A DNA stretch of 18,232 nt. It comes from JASFRS01 sp050114795 (GTDB lineage Bacteria; Pseudomonadota; Alphaproteobacteria; Sphingomonadales; CAKZYD01). The position numbers and the translations under genes were made by a program. Of the stretch, positions 13,278 through 18,232 are shown in pieces. Under the pieces are notes generated by a model, which made no database searches, was not told where the DNA came from, and saw only the letters and a list, made by a program, of their open reading frames with translations. Position 1 is the stretch's first letter, and each line of letters begins with the position of its first letter. The DNA lies in the NCBI GenBank assembly GCA_050114795.1, contig JASFRS010000033.1:1-18232 (forward strand). Direction: 5' to 3'.

Positions 13278-14981
13278 TTATTCAATTCCGGGACGTCCCG
13301 AACGCCTCCAGCGCGCTACGACTTTTGCAACATATTCCGGCGCACCTCCTGGCTTACCCCAGGATTTTGAGAATTCGGGGTTAGAGCTGTTGGGGCGTAT
13401 ACCTTCTGGCAAGTCATAAATTTTGACCCGCGATGGTGCTGCCACACCTTCACCAATAATCAGACATTCCTGATTTCGCAGTGCCGGCAGCGAACCCAAC
13501 AAACTACCAGAGCCTTCAGGCATTGCCTTTTCCACATATTTTTGGTCGCGTTCATTGTTCATACGCATGGCCAGCATGGTACCGCACTGAGACAGGACAC
13601 TTTCTGAAATATCCGCCGGGCGTTGTGAGACAAGACCCAGGCTGACGCCATATTTCCGTCCCTCTTTGGCAATTCTATCCAACATCCGTTTCGCTGCATC
13701 CGCACCCTCAGGCGCATTTTCCGGCACATAGCGGTGAGCTTCTTCGCAGATAAAGAGAACAGGACGACCTTCGGTTTCATCCCGGCTCCAAAGGGCGAAA
13801 TCAAAGACAACCCGCGCCAGCATGGCGACAATAACATTCACGATTTCAGCAGGCACACCAGATAAATCCACTATGGAAACCGGCTTCCCGTCTGCTGGGA
13901 AACGGAACATTTTTGCTAAGAAATCCGGTAGGTCATCATTCACCACAAAGCCCGAGAACAAGAATGCATAGCGCGGGTCCGCCTTTAATTCCTCAATCTT
14001 GGCTTTGAGCTTCATATAAGGGCCAGCGGTTTCTGCCTTATCAAGCCGCCCCATGGCCTTGCTCATTTCAGCCAATAAATCAGAAAGGAGATATGGAATA
14101 GGCGTATCAGGCGTAATCCGCGCCTGTTCATAGCTTGGCTTACCTTTACGCCGTGCGTTCAACAGGCAGCGCTTAAGAATATCGACCTCCGTCTCCCGTG
14201 CTGGTGTACGTGGGCCGATGAATAATTCGATATGCTCATCCATATTCATCAGCCAATAAGGGATCTGCAGATCCTCAACACCGAAACGCACACCACAGTC
14301 CTGAAAGGCATGGGCATATTCATCATGAGGATCGAGAATAAGAATATGCCCATGGGGCACTTCCTCAATCAACTTACGAACCACAAGGGAAACCACGCTG
14401 GATTTACCGCACCCCGTACTTCCCAATACGGCAAAATGCTTCGACAAAAGCGGGTCAATCAGAAGAGACGCGGGCACATCATCGGTTGGATAGACATTAC
14501 CCACATTAACATGCGCGCGCTCATGCGGCGCAAAAATGGCCAGAAGGTCATCTTTGGTCGTCGTATAAAAGGCCTGACCCGGCATAGGGAATTTTGTGAT
14601 ACCGCGACGAAACATGACGCGGCCATCGGGCATTTTTGTTGTTTCACCAACGAAATCAATTTCAGCCATCAATGAAGCATGCATGCCAAGGCCCGCCTCT
14701 TTCAAAGAGCGAACGACCCCAAAGACACAATGATCACCAACGAAAACTTTAAGAAAAGACCCCATTTGCCCCGTCATGGCAGACCCGGCCTCCCCTTCGG
14801 CAATAGCAGCATCGCGGGCTTCTTCGTTGAAGGTACAGACACAGCCTGCACCGGAAATTTCCAAAATTTCACCAACCAGACGTCCTGAGCGATTTTGCGT
14901 CGTCGTTGCCGCGGTACGATTTACCATTTCATCCATTTGGTGGCCTGCCCTCTCATTTGACCCGTCTATAGGTGTATTCAT
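13278..14981 (-). CDS. HerA/DUF87-type ATPase
   Basis: A 567-residue ATPase of the HerA-FtsK superfamily. An N-terminal region (about 30-165) resembles the HAS-barrel that precedes the motor in HerA. Then come Walker A GSTGCGKSS (187-195), the HerA-typical LILDPHDEYAHAF (214-226), Walker B VLFICEEAHRYVP (408-420, with two Glu) and SQRPADIS (452-459). HerA proteins are hexameric DNA translocases. In archaea they work with the nuclease NurA in end resection, and some bacterial versions belong to defence systems. Here no nuclease, SIR2 or other effector gene is adjacent, so a solitary housekeeping ATPase is likeliest. ATG 14981 is the first start; Met16 or Met19 are alternatives. The gene stands alone on its strand, divergent from the outer-membrane gene at 15131. 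Confidence 0.9.
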   Translation of the reverse strand: MNTPIDGSNERAGHQMDEMVNRTAATTTQNRSGRLVGEILEISGAGCVCTFNEEARDAAIAEGEAGSAMTGQMGSFLKVFVGDHCVFGVVRSLKEAGLGMHASLMAEIDFVGETTKMPDGRVMFRRGITKFPMPGQAFYTTTKDDLLAIFAPHERAHVNVGNVYPTDDVPASLLIDPLLSKHFAVLGSTGCGKSSVVSLVVRKLIEEVPHGHILILDPHDEYAHAFQDCGVRFGVEDLQIPYWLMNMDEHIELFIGPRTPARETEVDILKRCLLNARRKGKPSYEQARITPDTPIPYLLSDLLAEMSKAMGRLDKAETAGPYMKLKAKIEELKADPRYAFLFSGFVVNDDLPDFLAKMFRFPADGKPVSIVDLSGVPAEIVNVIVAMLARVVFDFALWSRDETEGRPVLFICEEAHRYVPENAPEGADAAKRMLDRIAKEGRKYGVSLGLVSQRPADISESVLSQCGTMLAMRMNNERDQKYVEKAMPEGSGSLLGSLPALRNQECLIIGEGVAAPSRVKIYDLPEGIRPNSSNPEFSKSWGKPGGAPEYVAKVVARWRRSGRPGIE

Positions 14982-15043
14982 GCTTCACCCGTGTTTTTTT
15001 GCATTTGCCATCTAAAATGCAGCAAAAGCGCTTAAAAATGTAT

Positions 15044-15122
15044 GAAACTCCTAACAACTCGAAAAAGTCTTGAAAGCAAACGCCAGACATGGTTTTACCC
15101 CAGAAACTAAGGAGTTTCGGGG
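15044..15122 (+). promoter_or_regulatory. Leader with two mutually exclusive RNA pairings before the DUF481 gene
   Basis: CCCC-A-GAAACT (15098-15108) pairs with AGTTTC-GGGG (15113-15122) around the loop AAGG, a 10-bp stem with one bulged A. The 3' arm covers the GGGGGA (15119-15124) that serves as ribosome site for ATG 15131. A second segment upstream, GAAACTCCT (15044-15052), is a perfect 9-base complement of AGGAGTTTC (15110-15118) and would compete with the first stem. Whether transcription starts upstream of 15044 is not known. Confidence 0.42.
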
Positions 15123-15130
15123 GAAATTAG

Positions 15131-16111
15131 ATGCTACGCACTCTTGTTATTATCCTAGGCATATTAGCCATGCTTCCGGCAAATGCACAAGTTGCGCCGG
15201 ATCCATTGCTTAAAATGCTAGAAAATTCCGTGGCTTATAAAAAGGGCAAGCACTTCATTCCAACACTGGAACTCGCCATTTCGACTGCGCCTGAGCGCGT
15301 GCAAGACCTTATTCGCAAAGCACTGGCGCTCGCTCCAGACAAAGAAAAAGAGATTCTCGCGCTTATTGCCCCTGAAAAAGCACCCGAAATTACTTTGGCC
15401 AGCGGCGAAAGCGTGAGCGAGCGTATAGCGACTTTAAACGCCCCCAAACCGAAACTTGGGTTTTTCTCTCCGAAAGCCTGGGATGGTGAAGTCTCTTTGG
15501 GCGGCTCCTTATTAACCGGGAATACCAGTGAAAAAGCCATTTCTTTGGGGTTAAAACTCGACCGTAATACAGAGCTTTGGGAGCATCATTTCTCTATTCT
15601 TGGTGATTATAGCCGCAATGAAGAACGCACCACCAAGGAACGCGTGCTCGCTAATTACAACAGCAAATGGTTTTTATGGGATAGAGGCTACGCCTTTGGA
15701 CTTTTGGATTTCGAACTGGACTCATTTTCTGAATTCGACTGGCGGGTTTCAGAAGCCATTGGTGCCGGTTACCGCGTAATGGAACGAGAAACTATGACAT
15801 GGGACTTGGAAGGCGGCCCGGGTTTACGGGAAACGAAGCTGGCCGCCAATGGCGTGCAAACGGAAGTGATTGCCGTTGCCCGTTCCATCTACAATTGGCA
15901 CATCAACTCTAAACTGAAATTCCTGGACCAGGCCAGCGTCTTTTCGGGATCTAAACGGACCACATTTATCAATGATGCAGGCTTTACGGCTAAATTCACT
16001 GACCAATTATCCGGGCGGTTGTCGCTTTATATCAAATATGACACGTCAGTCCCGGACGGACAGGAGAATCTGGATACTGCCACCCGCGCCAGCATTGTTT
16101 ATGATTTTTAA
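15131..16111 (+). CDS. DUF481 outer-membrane beta-barrel protein (YdiY-like)
   Basis: A 326-residue exported protein. A signal peptide covers about residues 1-19 (LRTLVIILGILAMLPANA, then Q). A helical, charged region (about 25-100, with KALALAPDKEKEILALIAPE) precedes the barrel. From WDGEVSLGGSLLTGNTSEKA (about 117-136) on, the pattern is alternating hydrophobic strands ending in a terminal Phe (RASIVYDF), the usual outer-membrane insertion signal. GxxxTGNT with following strands is characteristic of DUF481/YdiY proteins, which include salt- or acid-responsive barrels of unknown function. GGGGGA lies six bases before ATG 15131 and may be masked by a leader hairpin. Its stop is two bases from that of the convergent crotonase gene. 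Confidence 0.9.
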   Translation: MLRTLVIILGILAMLPANAQVAPDPLLKMLENSVAYKKGKHFIPTLELAISTAPERVQDLIRKALALAPDKEKEILALIAPEKAPEITLASGESVSERIATLNAPKPKLGFFSPKAWDGEVSLGGSLLTGNTSEKAISLGLKLDRNTELWEHHFSILGDYSRNEERTTKERVLANYNSKWFLWDRGYAFGLLDFELDSFSEFDWRVSEAIGAGYRVMERETMTWDLEGGPGLRETKLAANGVQTEVIAVARSIYNWHINSKLKFLDQASVFSGSKRTTFINDAGFTAKFTDQLSGRLSLYIKYDTSVPDGQENLDTATRASIVYDF

Positions 16112-16113
16112 GT

Positions 16114-16938
16114 CTAAGACGCGAGGTCTTCAAACTCCGCCTCTTGCTTCATAAGCGCAGCCATCGCAGCCTTCTGCAAGTCTTCGCCCATCAGCATGCC
16201 GGCGTTCCAGGTCGCGACATAATTGAGCCCCTCTTCCACCGGGCGGCCACGGCCATGGTTGAGCACGTTTTTAATACCCGTGATAGCCAATGGGGATTTG
16301 GACGCAATTTGACGAGCCATGTCATAAGCAGATTTCAAACAAGCGTCATAATCCTCGTCAACGCCATTCAGAAAACCATAAGTCTGTGCCTCACCCGCAG
16401 GCATTTTGCGACCACTATAAGCGAGTTCCCGAATAAGCCCTTGAGGCAGGAGATGCGGAATACGCTGCAAAGTCCCCACATCAGCGACAATGGCAATATT
16501 GATTTCCTGAATGGTGAAATAGGCATTTTCCGTCGCATAGCGCAGACAGCAGGCGGTGACTAAATCCACACCTGCGCCCAAACATCCACCTTGAACCGCA
16601 GCAATGACGGGAAAGCGCGCATTTTCAATGCAGGAAAAAGTATTCTGCATCTGAAGAATTTTGCGGCGTAACTTCTCCCGCGCGCGGCCCTGGTCCATTT
16701 TCGGGCTTGCCGACAATTCCGCACCAGCAGATTTTAAATCGAGACCCGCTGTAAAGTGCCGACCGGTGGAGCGGATGACGGCAACCCGCACATCCATCCG
16801 CTCTTCCAGTTCTGCGAAAACCATGGGCATTTCCCGCCAGAATGCGGGCGTCATAGTATTTAACTCATCCGGTCGGTTCATAGTGACGGTAGCGATACCG
16901 TCTTCAACCGACCATTCCAAAGTCTCATAAGTGCCCAT
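16114..16938 (-). CDS. Crotonase-family enzyme, dienoyl-CoA isomerase-like
   Basis: A 274-residue crotonase-superfamily protein acting on acyl-CoA thioesters. The oxyanion-hole segments are HFTAGLDLKS (61-70) and QGGCLGAGVDLVTACCL (116-132). The catalytic region IQEINIAIVADVGTLQR (143-159) closely follows mammalian delta3,5-delta2,4-dienoyl-CoA isomerase (ECH1): Glu145 and Asp153 match its acid/base pair as I recall it, and Asp125 in GVDL matches a third acidic residue. ADVGTLQR is characteristic of that subgroup, so I favour isomerase over simple hydratase. This activity handles odd-numbered double bonds in fatty-acid breakdown. The gene lies 21 bases behind the thiolase gene, with AAAAGG before ATG 16938, so the two form an operon. 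Annotated simply as enoyl-CoA hydratase it would also be acceptable. Confidence 0.9.
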   Translation of the reverse strand: MGTYETLEWSVEDGIATVTMNRPDELNTMTPAFWREMPMVFAELEERMDVRVAVIRSTGRHFTAGLDLKSAGAELSASPKMDQGRAREKLRRKILQMQNTFSCIENARFPVIAAVQGGCLGAGVDLVTACCLRYATENAYFTIQEINIAIVADVGTLQRIPHLLPQGLIRELAYSGRKMPAGEAQTYGFLNGVDEDYDACLKSAYDMARQIASKSPLAITGIKNVLNHGRGRPVEEGLNYVATWNAGMLMGEDLQKAAMAALMKQEAEFEDLAS

Positions 16939-16959
16939 GGGTCTTACCTTTTCTTATAT

Positions 16960-18138
16960 TTAGGCGACTTCAAACAGGCCTGCAGCACCCATGCCACCGC
17001 CAACACACATGGTGACAACCACATATTTAGCACCACGACGCTTGCCTTCAATCAAGGCGTGCCCCGTCATCCGGGCACCGGACATGCCATAGGGGTGACC
17101 GATGGAAATCGCACCGCCATTCACGTTCAACAGCTCATCAGGAATACCCAAACGGTCGCGGCAATACAGAACCTGAACAGCAAAGGCCTCATTCAATTCC
17201 CAAAGGCCGATATCATCCACTTTCAAACCATTGCGTTCCAGCAATTTGGGAACAGCAAAAACAGGACCAATGCCCATTTCATCAGGTTCCGTTCCGGCAG
17301 CCGCCATGCCACGGTAATAGCCCAAAGGCTGCAAGCCCCGGCGTTCGGCTTCTTTGGCTTCCATCACGACACAAGCGGATGCACCATCGGATAATTGGCT
17401 GGCATTCCCGGCTGTAATAAATGTATCCGGCCCCATGACCGGTTGCAGACCGGACAGACCTTCAAGGGTGGTTTCCGGGCGGTTGCCTTCGTCCTTTTCC
17501 AAGGTCACATCGACTTTGGACGTCTCTCCGGTTTCCTTGTTTTTCATAATCATTGTGGAGGGCAGTGGCACGATTTCATCATCGAATTTGCCAGCTTGTT
17601 GCGCTGCATGGGTGCGCTGCTGGGATTGCAGACCGTATTCATCCTGCGCTTCACGGGAAATACCATAGCGCTTAGCCACGATATTTGCTGTGTCAATCAT
17701 CGATATATAAGTGTCTTTATGTTTGGCAATCAGCGCGCGATCCGGGTCCACACGCATGGCAGGGGTTTGCACCATGGAAATACTTTCCACGCCACCAGCG
17801 ACAACCACATCCATATTGTCGACCATGACTTGCTTGGCCGCCATGGAAATCGCCATAAGGCCAGACGCACATTGGCGGTCAACGCTTTGGCCTGCAACTG
17901 TCACAGGCAAACCCGCACCCAATGCTGCTAAACGCCCGATATTCGGGGCCTGCACACCTTGTTGTAGGGCAGCGCCCACGATAACGTCATCAACTTCCAC
18001 TCCTTCAATGCCTGCACGTGCGACGGCATTGGCGATGGCATGGCCTGCCATTGTGGGCGACGGCGTCGCATTGAAAGCGCCCCGATAGGCTTTGCCAATA
18101 GGGGTGCGGGCGGTGGATACGATGACTGCTTCGCGCAT
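16960..18138 (-). CDS. Acetyl-CoA acyltransferase / thiolase
   Basis: A 392-residue thiolase, full length for the family (about 390-400). The nucleophilic Cys90 lies in DRQCASGL. WELNEAFAVQ supplies Asn316, GHPYGMSGAR supplies His348, and the second cysteine is Cys378 in CVGGGMGAAG. All catalytic motifs are intact. The enzyme cleaves 3-ketoacyl-CoA to acetyl-CoA plus a shortened acyl-CoA, or runs in reverse to make acetoacetyl-CoA. Pairing with a dienoyl-CoA-isomerase-like crotonase just downstream supports the degradative role, but sequence alone does not separate FadA-type from AtoB/PhaA-type, so I give no symbol. GGGAG lies six bases before ATG 18138. The remaining 94 bases to the window edge should hold its promoter, but I find no convincing -35/-10 pair. 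Confidence 0.95.
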   Translation of the reverse strand: MREAVIVSTARTPIGKAYRGAFNATPSPTMAGHAIANAVARAGIEGVEVDDVIVGAALQQGVQAPNIGRLAALGAGLPVTVAGQSVDRQCASGLMAISMAAKQVMVDNMDVVVAGGVESISMVQTPAMRVDPDRALIAKHKDTYISMIDTANIVAKRYGISREAQDEYGLQSQQRTHAAQQAGKFDDEIVPLPSTMIMKNKETGETSKVDVTLEKDEGNRPETTLEGLSGLQPVMGPDTFITAGNASQLSDGASACVVMEAKEAERRGLQPLGYYRGMAAAGTEPDEMGIGPVFAVPKLLERNGLKVDDIGLWELNEAFAVQVLYCRDRLGIPDELLNVNGGAISIGHPYGMSGARMTGHALIEGKRRGAKYVVVTMCVGGGMGAAGLFEVA

Positions 18139-18232
18139 GAGAAACTCCCTCAGTTATAAATTTTGGCGAAAAGCCTAGACTAGAATGTCGCCCAAGAAAA
18201 GCAGGGCTTCACCATTGAGCATTCAGCTTTTA

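Noticed and set aside
13289..13300. 12-bp palindrome CGGGACGTCCCG near the OppA-like/HerA convergent ends
   Set aside because: A few such palindromes are expected by chance. It is within the HerA coding end and has no T run on either strand, so I do not call a terminator.
13278..16111. HerA-based defence island
   Set aside because: No nuclease, SIR2, toxin or mobile-element gene flanks the ATPase. Neighbours are a binding lipoprotein and an outer-membrane barrel.
17395..17931. 178-residue plus-strand frame inside the thiolase gene
   Set aside because: Long only because it mirrors thiolase codons; its His/Cys/Gly-rich product resembles no protein.

Overview
The window looks like chromosomal DNA of a Gram-negative bacterium, most likely an alphaproteobacterium. 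This is inference from a sigma54-controlled phage-shock operon, periplasmic and outer-membrane proteins, a stand-alone SufE, and the style of the beta-oxidation genes. Base composition is moderate and fairly even. I see no rRNA, tRNA, CRISPR array, insertion sequence or prophage. Most of the window is ordinary housekeeping and envelope biology. The less usual parts are the extra small genes of the phage-shock locus, a thioesterase pair with complementary active-site changes, and a possible RNA switch in front of an outer-membrane gene.

Left part (1-3622), envelope stress. After a partial unknown gene at the edge comes a divergent phage-shock (Psp) locus. On the minus strand lie pspF, an enhancer-binding activator, and a tightly linked two-helix membrane protein. 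On the plus strand lie a consensus -24/-12 sigma54 promoter, a 53-residue ORF not recognised in any family, pspA, pspB, pspC and a fourth small membrane coiled-coil protein. The fourth protein looks like a blend of PspB and the PspC tail. Two tandem sites resembling PspF upstream activating sequences lie just upstream of pspF. A hairpin separates pspA from pspB.

Middle (3623-9562), metabolism and exported hydrolases. sufE is followed by three overlapping genes: a thiamine-diphosphate enzyme of the acetolactate synthase-like group and two PaaI-type hotdog thioesterases. Next come two exported hydrolases whose genes overlap by 26 bases: a metallo-beta-lactamase-fold enzyme and an S9 prolyl-oligopeptidase-type peptidase.

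Right part (9563-18232). A possible small membrane protein and an MHS-type major facilitator transporter lie on the minus strand. An orphan oligopeptide-binding lipoprotein on the plus strand converges on a HerA-like (DUF87) ATPase. A DUF481 outer-membrane barrel follows, with a leader that can fold in two exclusive ways. It converges on a minus-strand pair, thiolase then a dienoyl-CoA-isomerase-like crotonase, which together suit breakdown of (unsaturated) fatty acids.
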